Source: Methanoregulaceae archaeon UXB-2016 (GTDB lineage Archaea; Halobacteriota; Methanomicrobia; Methanomicrobiales; Methanospirillaceae). Taken from it: a DNA stretch of 64,000 bases. The stretch spans positions 103,218 to 167,217 of the forward strand of contig SISS01000015.1 in NCBI GenBank assembly GCA_004332335.1, written 5' to 3'. Shown piece after piece: positions 37,039-46,967 of this stretch. The position numbers were made by a program, and so were the translations under genes. Numbering within the stretch: the stretch's first letter is position 1; every line of letters begins with the position of its first letter. The notes under the pieces were generated by a model that searched no databases, was not told where the DNA came from, and saw only the letters and a list, made by a program, of their open reading frames with translations.

Positions 37039-38205
37039 TCAGGAGGAATCCCGGCCGACGATCTCGGCGATCCCGAGGCGCATCAGGATCGGCAGGACCG
37101 ACCAGAGGGACGGCATCCGGCAGAGCCGGGAGAGGAGGGCGCTCGGTCGGTCCATGTCGCCGGACTCCACGATCGCCTGGATCACTTTCGGGCTGCCGAA
37201 GGCCCGGATGAGCCGGTCGATCTCCTCGGGCGTCACACGGCGGCGGGCGAGCTGGAGGCGGTAGCCGAGGGCGAGCTCGCGCCCGTAGTCGGCCTTCCAG
37301 CGGACCTCGTACGCTGCAAGGGCCTCGTCCGAGAGGTCCCCGGCCTCGAGGCAGGCCGCAGCGGTCTCGGCCGCGTACCGGCCCGAACGGACACCTGTGT
37401 AGATCCCTCCGCCCGAGGTCGGCTTGGCCAGCCCGGCCGCGTCCCCGACGAAGAGCGTTCTTTTCCCGTAGGTCCGGGGCATGGTCCCGAGCGGGATGGT
37501 GCCCGAGACATGGTGGATGACCGAACCGGGCCACCGCGAGAGGAATGCCTGGAACTGCTCGCGGACCCCGGTCTCGCCGCAGAGGCCGACCCGGACCACC
37601 CGGTCCGAGACCGGGATGCGCCAGGCAAAGAACTCGGGTGCGGCGTTCGGATAGAGCTCGACGAACCGGGTGTCGACCGCCTCGGGGAGCAGGACGTCAG
37701 CCTGGACCCCCGCGAGGTGCGTCGGCGACCGATCCATACCGAGCGAGCGGGCGACCGTGCCCTTCGGGCCGTCGGCCGCGATCAGGATGCCGAAGCCGAT
37801 CTCGGTCGCGTTGGGGCCGCCCGTGACCACGCGGTCGTCCACGACCTGCCGGACCGGGCTCTTCAACCGGAACTCAGCCCCGGCATAGGCGGCAGCGCGG
37901 GCCATCTCCAGGTCGAGGTCGCCCCGATCTACGATGAGCGCCTTGGTGCAGCCCGCATCGAAGAGGAGCTCGCCACCGAGGTCGGAGACGATCCGCGCCC
38001 CCTGGACACGGTTCCGGACCGGGCGGTCGGAGACCAGGCACTCGGCGAACGCGGCGGTCGAGAGAAGCCCGGCACACTGGACCGGGTGGCCGATGCTCGC
38101 GTGTTCCTCGAGAACCAGGGTTGAGAGCCCGAGAGATGCGGCCCGCTCCGCAGCGGCCGATCCCACCGGGCCCGCGCCGACCACGACGCAGTCATAGCGC
38201 TCCAT
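37039..38205 (-). CDS. Geranylgeranyl reductase-family FAD-dependent oxidoreductase
   Basis: A 388-residue flavoprotein. The N-terminal Rossmann loop is VVVGAGPVGSAAAERAASLG, followed by the family motif VQCAGLLS (the 'PxxCGG'-like position) and the second FAD motif LFVGDAAGLAKPTSGGGIYTGVRSG near residue 270. The archaeal members saturate the isoprenoid chains of membrane lipids; others hydroxylate small molecules, so the lipid role is likely but not proven. ATG 38205 (MERYDCVVVGAG) is preferred to TTG 38214. It follows the ion-channel gene on the same strand, with the stop of that gene 10 bases away, so they may share a transcript. Confidence 0.87.
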   Translation of the reverse strand: MERYDCVVVGAGPVGSAAAERAASLGLSTLVLEEHASIGHPVQCAGLLSTAAFAECLVSDRPVRNRVQGARIVSDLGGELLFDAGCTKALIVDRGDLDLEMARAAAYAGAEFRLKSPVRQVVDDRVVTGGPNATEIGFGILIAADGPKGTVARSLGMDRSPTHLAGVQADVLLPEAVDTRFVELYPNAAPEFFAWRIPVSDRVVRVGLCGETGVREQFQAFLSRWPGSVIHHVSGTIPLGTMPRTYGKRTLFVGDAAGLAKPTSGGGIYTGVRSGRYAAETAAACLEAGDLSDEALAAYEVRWKADYGRELALGYRLQLARRRVTPEEIDRLIRAFGSPKVIQAIVESGDMDRPSALLSRLCRMPSLWSVLPILMRLGIAEIVGRDSS

Positions 38206-38214
38206 CTGCCTCAA

Positions 38215-38943
38215 TTATTGGCGTTCCTCCTCAATAACGGTGTGTGATGCCTGCTCTTCGTTTCCCTGGGACTCCCGGTCGCGCTCGACGAAGATCGAGG
38301 CGAGGGCCGCGGTCACGTACCCGAAGACCGAGAACGAGTAGAGGCCGAGGAGAAACGCGAGGATCCGGCCGGCGCCCGTCGTGGGCCAGGTCGACGATCC
38401 GAGCGTGATCAGCATCATCCCGCTCCACCAGAGGGCGTCGCCGAAGCTGGTGAAGCCGGGGTTCGTCTCGTGCTCGAAGGTGAAGATCCCGGCCGCGCTG
38501 GCCAGGCCTACCATCCCCGAGACGAGGACCACGTAGGGTAGGCGCCGGTTTCCGATCGTCCCTCGCCAGGAGCGCATACCCCGGTTCAGCCCAGTGACGA
38601 TCCGCGCCAACCGGAGGCCCCGGATAACGGACGCAGCCCGGAGGACCGCGGCAAACCGAATGAGCCGGAAGGCGGGCACGATGAGCGAGATGATCGTGAG
38701 CCAGTTCGCGACGAGGAAGCCCCGCCGGTCCGTGGCCAGCGAGAGCCGGACGGCGAATTCGATGAGGAAGACGGCCCAGATGGCGTTCGTCGCCGTCTCG
38801 ATCAGGGGCGAGGGATACCCGATGAACTCGAGGACCAGCAGCACGATCCAGCCGATGGCCAGGAATGCCATGGGCCACTCGGTCCAGATCTCGAACTCCT
38901 CGAGCAGCTCCTGGCGTTCCTGGAGGGGGTCGTCCGGGTCCAT
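38215..38943 (-). CDS. Voltage-gated-type ion channel with atypical filter
   Basis: A 242-residue 6TM channel subunit: S1 residues 24-42 (AFLAIGWIVLLVLEFIG), S2 52-70, S3 80-95, S4 with Arg every third position (RLIRFAAVLRAASVIRGLRLAR), S5 135-155, pore helix ALWWSGMMLITLG, and S6 ILAFLLGLYSFSVFGYVTAALASIF. The filter that in K+ channels reads TVGYG is LGSSTWP here, so K+ selectivity cannot be assumed. A charged cytoplasmic tail (ERDRESQGNEEQ) ends the protein. ATG 38943 lies 43 bases before the helicase gene's stop, so it is downstream of that gene. Confidence 0.88.
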   Translation of the reverse strand: MDPDDPLQERQELLEEFEIWTEWPMAFLAIGWIVLLVLEFIGYPSPLIETATNAIWAVFLIEFAVRLSLATDRRGFLVANWLTIISLIVPAFRLIRFAAVLRAASVIRGLRLARIVTGLNRGMRSWRGTIGNRRLPYVVLVSGMVGLASAAGIFTFEHETNPGFTSFGDALWWSGMMLITLGSSTWPTTGAGRILAFLLGLYSFSVFGYVTAALASIFVERDRESQGNEEQASHTVIEEERQ

Positions 38944-38986
38944 CGCATCGCAATGGTCCCGGACAGAGAAAAAGTTTGAGCCCGGA

Positions 38987-40597
38987 TCAGCGCGTGACGG
39001 TGATCCCCCGGCCCTTGATCCGGCGGTGGGACATGATCTCGATGACGCGGTCAGCCTCGGCCTCCGGGACTTCGATGGAGGAGCGGTCGTCGTCGACCTG
39101 GATCAGCCCGAAGCTCTCTCCGGGAATTCCGGTCTCTCCGGCAAAGGCCCCGAGGATATCGCGCGGCCGCACGCTCTGGTTCCGGCCAGCTCCGATCACC
39201 AGCCGGACCGTCCCGGGCGTCGCGCGCGAGCGTCCGCCCTGTTCGGTCGGTCCGGCCGCCTCGTCATTCTGGAGGCGGAGGAGGGCGGCCGCGATCTCGA
39301 GGGAGCTAAAACCCTCGAGCATCAGCCGCTCGAGCCGGGCGACGTACCGCTCGAGCCCGCCTTCGGCGATCGCGCGGCGCAGCCGCTCCTCGAACATGTG
39401 GGTCCGGACCTCCTCGACGTCGGCTAGGCTCGGCACCTGCCGCTGGACGATCTTCGTCTTCGTGTACTTCATGATGTCGCGCAGCTTCCAGTGCTCGCGG
39501 CCCGTGACGAAGGTGAACGCCTGCCCGGTCCGCCCAGCCCGGCCTGTCCGGCCGATCCGGTGGACGTAGTACTCCTCGTCCTGGGGGAGGTCGAAGTTGA
39601 AGACGGTCGTGATCTCCTCGACGTCGATCCCGCGAGCGGCCACGTCCGTCGCGACGAGAACATCGATGGCTCCCGCGCGGAAACGCGCCATCACGCGGTC
39701 GCGCTGGCTCTGCTTCATGTCGCCGTGCAGCCCCTCGGCCGAATAGCCGCGTGCGCGGAGCTGGGAGACCACCTCGTCGACGTTCCGCTTGGTGTTGCAG
39801 AAGACGAGCGCCCGGCCCCCTTCGCTCAGGTCGAGTAGACGGGAGAGAGCCTCGATCTTCTCGCTCTCCCGAACCTCGAAATAGACCTGCTCGGTCAGGG
39901 GGACGGTCAGCTCTCGGTGCACGGACCGGACCTCGACAGGGTCGTGCAGGTATCGCTGCGCGAGCGCGCGGATCTCGGGCGAGATGGTGGCCGAGAAGAG
40001 GAGGGTCTGCCGGTCGGACGGAGTCTTATCCAGAATCTCGGTGATGTCGTCCCGGAAGCCCATGTCGAGCATCTCGTCGGCCTCGTCGAGGACCGCGAAG
40101 CGGACCTTGTCGAGCAGGAGGGTGCCGCGGTGGATGTGGTCGAGGACGCGGCCGGGCGTGCCGATCACCAGCTGGGCCCCTTTGCGAAGGACGGTCATCT
40201 GGCGTTCGATCGGCTGACCTCCATAGATCGGCACGACCGTGATTCCCCGGCGGAACCGCGCGAGCTTGAAGAGCTCCTCGGCCACCTGTACGGCGAGTTC
40301 GCGGGTCGGGCAGAGGATGATGGCCTGCACGTTTCGGTCTGCGGGGTTCACCTTCTCGACGAGCGGCATGCCGAATGCCGCCGTCTTCCCGGTTCCGGTC
40401 TGAGCCTGGCCGATCACGTCGCGACCCGCGAGGGCTGCGGGGACCGCCTGCTGCTGTATCGGGGTGGGCTCCTCAAACCCAAGGGCTGTGATCGCCTTGA
40501 TTACGGACTCCGAGAGACCGAGCGCCGTAAAACGGTCGGTCGGTCCGGACTCCGGGGCGGTCTCATCTTCGCGCCGTTCGGGCGCCGTATCTGTCAT
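38987..40597 (-). CDS. DEAD-box RNA helicase with DbpA-like RNA-binding end
   Basis: A 536-residue RNA helicase. In order: the Q motif GFEEPTPIQQQAVP, AQTGTGKTAAF, PTRELAVQ, TPGRVLDH, DEAD, SAT, ARGIDV and HRIGRTGRAG. After the helicase core (to about residue 400) comes a helical segment. The last 75 residues (TVRLVIGAGRNQSVRPRDIL ... SSIEVPEAEADRVIEIM) match the DbpA/CsdA-type RRM fold that directs such helicases to ribosomal RNA. The ribosome-assembly or cold-stress role is inferred. ATG 40597 lies just after a TATA-like GTATATGG, so the message is short-leadered; the track's 18 extra residues are not needed. Confidence 0.94.
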   Translation of the reverse strand: MTDTAPERREDETAPESGPTDRFTALGLSESVIKAITALGFEEPTPIQQQAVPAALAGRDVIGQAQTGTGKTAAFGMPLVEKVNPADRNVQAIILCPTRELAVQVAEELFKLARFRRGITVVPIYGGQPIERQMTVLRKGAQLVIGTPGRVLDHIHRGTLLLDKVRFAVLDEADEMLDMGFRDDITEILDKTPSDRQTLLFSATISPEIRALAQRYLHDPVEVRSVHRELTVPLTEQVYFEVRESEKIEALSRLLDLSEGGRALVFCNTKRNVDEVVSQLRARGYSAEGLHGDMKQSQRDRVMARFRAGAIDVLVATDVAARGIDVEEITTVFNFDLPQDEEYYVHRIGRTGRAGRTGQAFTFVTGREHWKLRDIMKYTKTKIVQRQVPSLADVEEVRTHMFEERLRRAIAEGGLERYVARLERLMLEGFSSLEIAAALLRLQNDEAAGPTEQGGRSRATPGTVRLVIGAGRNQSVRPRDILGAFAGETGIPGESFGLIQVDDDRSSIEVPEAEADRVIEIMSHRRIKGRGITVTR

Positions 40598-40699
40598 GTT
40601 CCATATACTCGCGCTGCAGCTACTTTTTTGTTTTGAGCAGAAAGGGGGCAAAGGAGGATGATCCTCGAACGTAACCTTCTTCAGCCTACAGAAAAACTC

Positions 40700-40709
40700 T
40701 TTTATAACG
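40700..40709 (+). promoter_or_regulatory. TATA box of the cohesin-type surface protein gene
   Basis: TTTTATAACG in an AT island 49-58 bases before the ATG, divergent from the helicase promoter. Confidence 0.55.
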
Positions 40710-40757
40710 TATGTGCACTCGGCCGGGTCCAGGATGGGCGCTGGTCAGGAGCCGGTT

Positions 40758-42062
40758 ATGAACAGTCGCTGTCTACCACTCATTCTTCTGCTGCTCTGCT
40801 GCTCTGTCTCCCTCGCATCTGCCGGAGGCATGGCGAAGATCTCAGTCTCTCCAGCCGAGGCCAACTGGAAGACCGGCCAGACGGTCGAGGTCAACGTAAT
40901 GCTCGACAACAACCTCAACCCCCTGGCCAAGGATATCTCGATCTACCTCGACTGGAACGCGGAGATGCTCAAGTACGATAGCTGTGACTTCAAGGTCGGC
41001 CACAGCACGGCCTCCGGGCTCCTCTCGTCGCACGAGCTCAACCTGATGGTCGGCGATTTCACCGACGGCTATAAGAACGGCGACTATCCCCTTGCCGCTC
41101 TGAAGTTCCGCGTGATCGGCCCGGGCGACACCCCGATCCTGGTCAAGGTCGCCAGGTTGAACGACATGGAAAACAACCCCGTGAAGTTCGTGACCGGCAA
41201 GGGGATGTACTCGATCATGGGTGACGCGGTTGACAAGCCAAGCACGCTTCCGACCTCGGTCGCGACCACGTATGTGCCTTCCAACGGGCAGCCCACCGTG
41301 ATCGTCGTCACGCCGGGCACCTTCACGGTCCCCCCGACGGTCGTCGCTCCACCGACGGTCCTGCCGACCACGTACCAGGCACCCACCGTAATCCCAGTCC
41401 AGCAGAACACCGTTGCGCCCGGCAGTGTCCCGGCCTGGCCGGTGCTCACGGCCGGCGCCACGGTCCCGACGACCCTGCCGACAACCCAGATGACCACAAT
41501 CCCCACAGCGATCCCCACGACCGTGGTCACGACCGTCATCACGACCGTGCCCACGCAGGTCTTCACGACCGTGCCGACCCGGGCTCTCGTTACCACAGCT
41601 CCGACGACGACCGTGCCGACCACGACCGTCACCACGACGGTTCCGACGACCACCGTGACGGAGGAAGAGACCTGGACCCCGATCCCGACGACGTTCGGGC
41701 AGATCGCCTACCAGACGGGTGGCATAGGCATTGAAACGCCGACTCCTGAGGAGACGCCCGAGGAGACGCCGTCGATCGGTCGGACCCTTCCCTCTCCTCT
41801 CGGCGGAGCCTCGAACTGGACGGACGAGGACGAGGAGGTCGACGGTGCGGAGTGGCCTGCAAACGAGAACCCGACCCAGACGCCGGCGTTCGGCGGCAGG
41901 ACCGGCAATGACTCCGTGGTCAACAACACCTCGGCCTCTCTCGGACCGGTCGGATCGATCTTCGGCGATGCCTGGATGATCATTCTCGCGGGAGTCGCGG
42001 GTATTGCCCTGGTAACGGTCGGCGTGGTTGCGGTCCGGCGGACGCGCGACGACGAACTCTGA
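40758..42062 (+). CDS. Membrane-anchored surface protein with cohesin-like domain
   Basis: A 434-residue exported protein. It has a signal peptide (residues 1-23, LPLILLLLCCSVSLASA), then a domain of about 140 residues that resembles type I cohesin/carbohydrate-binding folds (KISVSPAEANWKTGQTVEV, ISIYLDWNAEMLKYDSCDF, LAALKFRVIG). A 160-residue Thr/Val/Pro-rich stretch with many TTVPTT units, likely O-glycosylated, follows. Then come an acidic segment and a C-terminal span (WMIILAGVAGIALVTVGVVAV) with an RRTRDDEL tail inside. The stalk design places the cohesin-like head outside the cell; no dockerin partner is encoded here. ATG 40758 has CAGGAG 6 bases upstream. Confidence 0.88.
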   Translation: MNSRCLPLILLLLCCSVSLASAGGMAKISVSPAEANWKTGQTVEVNVMLDNNLNPLAKDISIYLDWNAEMLKYDSCDFKVGHSTASGLLSSHELNLMVGDFTDGYKNGDYPLAALKFRVIGPGDTPILVKVARLNDMENNPVKFVTGKGMYSIMGDAVDKPSTLPTSVATTYVPSNGQPTVIVVTPGTFTVPPTVVAPPTVLPTTYQAPTVIPVQQNTVAPGSVPAWPVLTAGATVPTTLPTTQMTTIPTAIPTTVVTTVITTVPTQVFTTVPTRALVTTAPTTTVPTTTVTTTVPTTTVTEEETWTPIPTTFGQIAYQTGGIGIETPTPEETPEETPSIGRTLPSPLGGASNWTDEDEEVDGAEWPANENPTQTPAFGGRTGNDSVVNNTSASLGPVGSIFGDAWMIILAGVAGIALVTVGVVAVRRTRDDEL

Positions 42063-42071
42063 TCACCTCCT

Positions 42072-42077
42072 TTTTTC
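42072..42077 (+). terminator. Oligo-T after the surface protein gene
   Basis: A TTTTTT run 10 bases past the stop, following CACCTCC. A plausible archaeal stop signal. Confidence 0.4.
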
Positions 42078-42156
42078 CGTAAGATCTATTGCGGCAGCTC
42101 AGTATCGAGCTCCCTGAGGGATCGGCTATGGCCGACGAACGCTCTAAAAAAGAAGA

Positions 42157-44001
42157 TTATCTCGGGGTGGGCGTCGCGAGCTCGGCGCTCTCGATCTTCG
42201 CGATCAGCCCCTCGAGAACCTCCTCGCGCATCCCTTCGACGAACTTGATCGAGCCGACCACGAGGTGGCCACCCCCGCTGATCCCGCCGCCGGTGATCTC
42301 TACCCGGAGTTCGCGGACCATGCGCGGGATATTCATCAGGACTCCACGGGACCGGAGGACTGCGAAGTCGGGGCCGAACCCGATCGTGACCACGGGCTCG
42401 CCCGGGTGCGCCCGGCAGAGCCGGTCGTGGACCTCGCCCGAGGTCTTGCCGGGGGGCGGGAACGTGAACTTGTGGGCGTGGATCTCCACATCGAGCAGGA
42501 AGAGGTGGGCCCCGTTCTCGAGGACCCGCTCGCGCACGTGGGGCATGGTCGCCTCCATCTGGTCGGCGATCATCGCGTTCGCTCCCTCGACGAGGAGGCC
42601 GACGAACTTTGCGTGTCGGTCGTGGTCGGGCCCGAGGTCGAGGATCTCCTTCACGATCTCGCGACCGTCGTTGAACCGGAGCCAGAACTGCTCGAAGTCA
42701 AGCGCCAGCGCCATCTGCTTGCACTCGTCCTCGGTGTAGCGGTCGGCGACGAGGTCCAGGTATCGCTGCCGCTCGGGAGCCTCGGAACGGTCTCCTACCG
42801 CGGCCACGGCCGGCAGGTGCTTGATCGCGTCCTCGACCGCGGGGTTGATCATCCGGGCGAGCTCGGTCCCGAGCATCCCAGCCGTGATCCCGAAGTCGCC
42901 GCCGACGTGGTACGGGTTGACATGGCCGACCAGGTACTGGTCGATCACGGCGTCGGGGTGGTGGTGGTCGACGACGAGGACCTTGAGGCCGAAGACCTGT
43001 GCCTGCTTGAGCGCAGGCTCGTCCTCCTCGGTCGAGCCATTGTCAGTCAGCAGGATCAGGGGCATCTTCTGCCCGTAACGGACCAGGTCCTTGGTCGCGA
43101 AGTCGAGGTCTCGCGTGATGTCCTCGATCTCGTAGAACGGCGCCTTTGACGGAGCGCGCTTGAAGAGGAAGTAGTCGGCGTCGAAGTCGCCGCCCGACTC
43201 CCGGATCAGGGAGACGACGGCCTGTTCGATCGCGACGGCCGAGCAGATTCCATCCGCGTCAGCGTGGTGGCGGAGTACGATCGGCTGCGAGACGAAGACC
43301 GCCTTCCGAATCACCTTCGCGACCTCGCGCAGCTGCGGCCGGAGGAGGGTCATCACCTCGGACTCGACCAGGAGCGGGACCTCGGGGGGCTCGGCCCGCT
43401 TTTCCAGGGCCACCTCGATCCGGTTCCGGATCTCGTCGGCCTCGGTGCCCGTGAGGACCGAGAGGGACGCGATCTCGATCTGGACCTGTGAGTTGCGCTG
43501 CATCACCTGGCCATAGACCTGGACCATGTCGCCGAGGTTTGCCTCGGGATAGGCCCGGACCCCTGCCTCGACGAAGGCGGCCCCGTTCTCGGTCCCGCTC
43601 TCGTCGACGAAGGTGAAGATCGTCGGTCCGCTTGTCTGCTTGATCTGGGCGATCTCGGCCATGACCGTGACCGTTCTCCCGATCCGGCTGCCGAGCTCCC
43701 CGAGCCGGGTCGAGGTGACCTTCCGGGTCACGTCCTTGACCTCGTAGTCGGGGAGGATCACCTCTTCGAGATCGATATTTCCGTTCGGCCGGATCTGCTT
43801 GACACGGACCAGGATCTCGGACTGCTCCTCGTGGTCGGTGCGGACGTTCGACTTGTGGACCAGGCCCTTGAGCCGGTCGGTGAGCTGGACGAAGGTCCCG
43901 AAGGCGGCAAAGCCCTGGACCCGTCCGATGTAGATGTTCCCGACCTCGACATCCGAGATGTCGCAGGCGGGACTGAGGCGGTATACGGTGACGTTGGACA
44001 T
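42157..44001 (-). CDS. S1/OB-fold DHH phosphoesterase (RecJ-like)
   Basis: A 614-residue protein. Residues 18-85 are an S1 RNA-binding domain (IYIGRVQGFAAFGTFVQLTDR), and residues 105-205 an OB-fold (GRTVTVMAEIAQIKQTSGPTIF). The DHH catalytic part follows with LRHHADADGICSAVA (HxDxDG), ILLTDNGST, VLVVDHHHPD and the DHHA1-like end GGGISGGGHLVVG. All metal ligands appear present. Archaeal relatives include RecJ-like/GAN exonucleases, and the S1 domain suggests RNA or single-strand DNA as substrate. It is a stand-alone gene with ATG 44001. The substrate is unproven. Confidence 0.92.
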   Translation of the reverse strand: MSNVTVYRLSPACDISDVEVGNIYIGRVQGFAAFGTFVQLTDRLKGLVHKSNVRTDHEEQSEILVRVKQIRPNGNIDLEEVILPDYEVKDVTRKVTSTRLGELGSRIGRTVTVMAEIAQIKQTSGPTIFTFVDESGTENGAAFVEAGVRAYPEANLGDMVQVYGQVMQRNSQVQIEIASLSVLTGTEADEIRNRIEVALEKRAEPPEVPLLVESEVMTLLRPQLREVAKVIRKAVFVSQPIVLRHHADADGICSAVAIEQAVVSLIRESGGDFDADYFLFKRAPSKAPFYEIEDITRDLDFATKDLVRYGQKMPLILLTDNGSTEEDEPALKQAQVFGLKVLVVDHHHPDAVIDQYLVGHVNPYHVGGDFGITAGMLGTELARMINPAVEDAIKHLPAVAAVGDRSEAPERQRYLDLVADRYTEDECKQMALALDFEQFWLRFNDGREIVKEILDLGPDHDRHAKFVGLLVEGANAMIADQMEATMPHVRERVLENGAHLFLLDVEIHAHKFTFPPPGKTSGEVHDRLCRAHPGEPVVTIGFGPDFAVLRSRGVLMNIPRMVRELRVEITGGGISGGGHLVVGSIKFVEGMREEVLEGLIAKIESAELATPTPR

Positions 44002-44116
44002 ATGGATCTATCCGGCGAGTTGATGGGGTATTCGATATTCTGTGCGCGGTTCTTCAGGTATTGGGCGGCGGCATATATAGATGCCGTTGAAACGACCGCA
44101 GGAAAAAGGGGGATGG

Positions 44117-44704
44117 TCAGGGCTTCGGCGAGGTGCGGTCAAGGGGGATGAATCTGAACGTCCCGCTCGTCCACTCGGCCGACCAGCCCGCTTTCTCCCA
44201 GCGGGGAATTCCGTCGAGGGAGCCGACAACCCAGAAGTCGTAGATCGGGATCAAGCGGTCGCCTTCGGACGTGAGCGCGCACTCTCCCGAGGCCCCTGTG
44301 AACCGGTCTGCGGTCTCGACAAACGACTCCTTCACCGCCGGGGCTGTTCTGCCTGTCCCTTGATCGGCGACACTCGCAGCGATCCAGGCCGCATCGTAGC
44401 AGCCGAGCGCCTGTACATCCGGGGTCCGGTTCAATGCGACCCGGAGGTCATCCCCGACCCGGGATCCTGCGGAGGCGCTCCCCACCGTTCCCATAATCGG
44501 CGCGACGAACCGGGTCTTCTCAGCGAAGGCGACGACCGTAGGGTCGGCGGTCACGTCGACCAGGGCGTGGATCAGGATCGGGCCCGGTGCGCCGGGTACG
44601 GCTGAGGGGGTGGCGTTCGCTGCAGGTGTCGTCGCACAGCCGGCTGCGAGGAGCAGGGCCGAGAGGATCCCGATCAGACCGAACGGCCAGCGTAATGCAG
44701 TCAT
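44117..44704 (-). CDS. Shortened LivJ-like lipoprotein
   Basis: A 195-residue exported lipoprotein: signal LIGILSALLLAAGC with a lipobox, then an Ala/Thr/Pro spacer and about 150 residues matching only the C-terminal part of type I periplasmic ligand-binding proteins of the branched-chain amino-acid class (AFAEKTRFVAPIMGTVGS, ALGCYDAAWIAA, ADRFTGASGECALTSEGDRL, YDFWVV). Full proteins have about 380-420 residues, so half of lobe 1 is absent, yet the frame is clean. It may be an internal-deletion derivative that is still expressed. No permease or ATPase of the Liv type lies nearby. ATG 44704 gives a normal signal peptide. Confidence 0.75.
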   Translation of the reverse strand: MTALRWPFGLIGILSALLLAAGCATTPAANATPSAVPGAPGPILIHALVDVTADPTVVAFAEKTRFVAPIMGTVGSASAGSRVGDDLRVALNRTPDVQALGCYDAAWIAASVADQGTGRTAPAVKESFVETADRFTGASGECALTSEGDRLIPIYDFWVVGSLDGIPRWEKAGWSAEWTSGTFRFIPLDRTSPKP

Positions 44705-44804
44705 GGTATTGGCGAAGGATCGCGCGCCTGACAAGAAAAATCTTGCGCAACCCCCGTCAAAAAGATGGGCCGGGATGGCCCGGGCACCGAACGAAAAAGG
44801 CTAT

Positions 44805-45320
44805 TCAGGCGACCGGCGCCTTGTTCTCGATGATCAGGCGGGAGGGCGACGGAAGTTTGTAACCGCCCTTGCGCATGGCCTCTTTCGCCTTGTCGATGTT
44901 CTGCTCGCTCGTGTAGACCGTGAAGATCTTCTGCTTCGAGGCGACACGCGCGGCCGTCCCGACGGCCTTGCCGAATGCGAGCCGCATCCCTTCCGAGACA
45001 CGGTCGGCGCCGGCACCAGTGGCCTGCTTGTTCTCACGCAGCACATGGTGGGGGTAGGTGCGGATCTTCAGGTGGAAGTTCTGCCGGCCGATCTCGGACA
45101 TCAGCTTCCGGTTGATCGAGACGCGGGCCGCTTCGAGTGCCGTGTGGCGGATCTGGCAGGCCTCCTCGACCACGAGCGAGACCTGGACAGGAAAGTCCGT
45201 CGAGAGGTTGCCCATCTCGAACTGAACGATCTTCGAGCCGGGAACGCCGCCCATGTATTCACGCCGCGTATATGCCTTCTTTGAAAGATTCCTGTACATC
45301 TTGCCGGGTTTTCGAACCAT
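44805..45320 (-). CDS. rpl10e: 50S ribosomal protein L10e (uL16)
   Basis: A 171-residue archaeal uL16-type protein of the large subunit, contacting the A site and the peptidyl-transferase region. The N-terminus [31 protein letters not shown] and the block [38 protein letters not shown] are family-specific. Basic and of normal length. It stands alone, with AT-rich sequence (CTATAAAA) 30 bases before the start and the ABC ATPase gene ending 64 bases further upstream on the same strand. Confidence 0.97.
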   Translation of the reverse strand: MVRKPGKMYRNLSKKAYTRREYMGGVPGSKIVQFEMGNLSTDFPVQVSLVVEEACQIRHTALEAARVSINRKLMSEIGRQNFHLKIRTYPHHVLRENKQATGAGADRVSEGMRLAFGKAVGTAARVASKQKIFTVYTSEQNIDKAKEAMRKGGYKLPSPSRLIIENKAPVA

Positions 45321-45384
45321 GGTATATACTCCTCGTTAGCGCTCCGTGCTCTATAAAATTGAGACGAAGGCTATTAAACCTTCC

Positions 45385-46139
<755 letters not shown>

Positions 46140-46143
<4 letters not shown>

Positions 46144-46943
46144 CGTTCGAGCTCCCTCCACCGGAACCGCCGCTCCTCGATCCAGCGCAATGCGATATCG
46201 ATCCCGAGCCCGATGATACCGATCATGATCATGCCCGCGATGATCACCTGCACCTGGCTGAAGTTGTAGGAGTAGAGGATCAGATACCCGAGACCCGAGT
46301 TCGTGCCCGGCATCATCTCGGCTGCAACCACGCACATCCAGGCGATTCCGAAGCCGACCCGCATTCCGGTCCAGATGGTTGGGAGGGCGCCGGGCAGGAT
46401 CACCTTGGTCAGCACCTGACGCTCGGTCGCCCCGAGGGTCATCGCGGCCTCGATCCAGGTCCGCTTGACCGACCGGACCCCGTCGAGCGTGTTCAACAGC
46501 ACGGGGAAGAACGACCCGAGGGCGATGATGAAGACCATCGAGGTCAGGCCGATCCGGAACCAGGCGAGGGCGAGCGGGACCCAGGCAAGGGGAGGGATCG
46601 GCCGGAAGATCTGAACGAGAGGATCCATGAGTTCGTCCACGCGGGGCCAGCGCCCCATCGCGACCCCGAGGGGGATCGCGAGGGCCGCTCCGACGGCGAA
46701 GCCGATCAGGACCCGCTCGAGCGAGACGAGGGCGTTCTCCACGAGCGAACCCGTCCCGAGGATCGATGCGAACGGCGTGGCGAGCACGGCCGCCACCGAC
46801 TCCAGGCTCGGCAGGACGAACTGGTTATTGATGACAATCGCCGCGATCTCCCAGGCGATCAGAAAAAGGACGGGCATGACCGCCCAGCGGAGCCCCCGGG
46901 CCACGCGCTGGTACCGGCGGCGCTTCTGAACGGTCTCCCTCAT
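46140..46943 (-). CDS. ABC transporter permease, SsuC/TauC type
   Basis: A 267-residue membrane subunit with 6 predicted spans (first VMPVLFLIAWEIAAIVI). The coupling EAA loop is EAAMTLGATERQVLTKVILPGALPT, followed by the typical MRVGFGIAWMCVVAAEM segment. It forms the channel with the ATPase encoded directly downstream and receives solute from the permuted binding lipoprotein encoded upstream. The ATG has GGAGGAG 3-7 bases upstream. Only 24 bases separate it from the binding-protein gene's stop. Confidence 0.94.
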
Positions 46944-46967
46944 GCTCCTCCACTAGAACTCTGTTGA

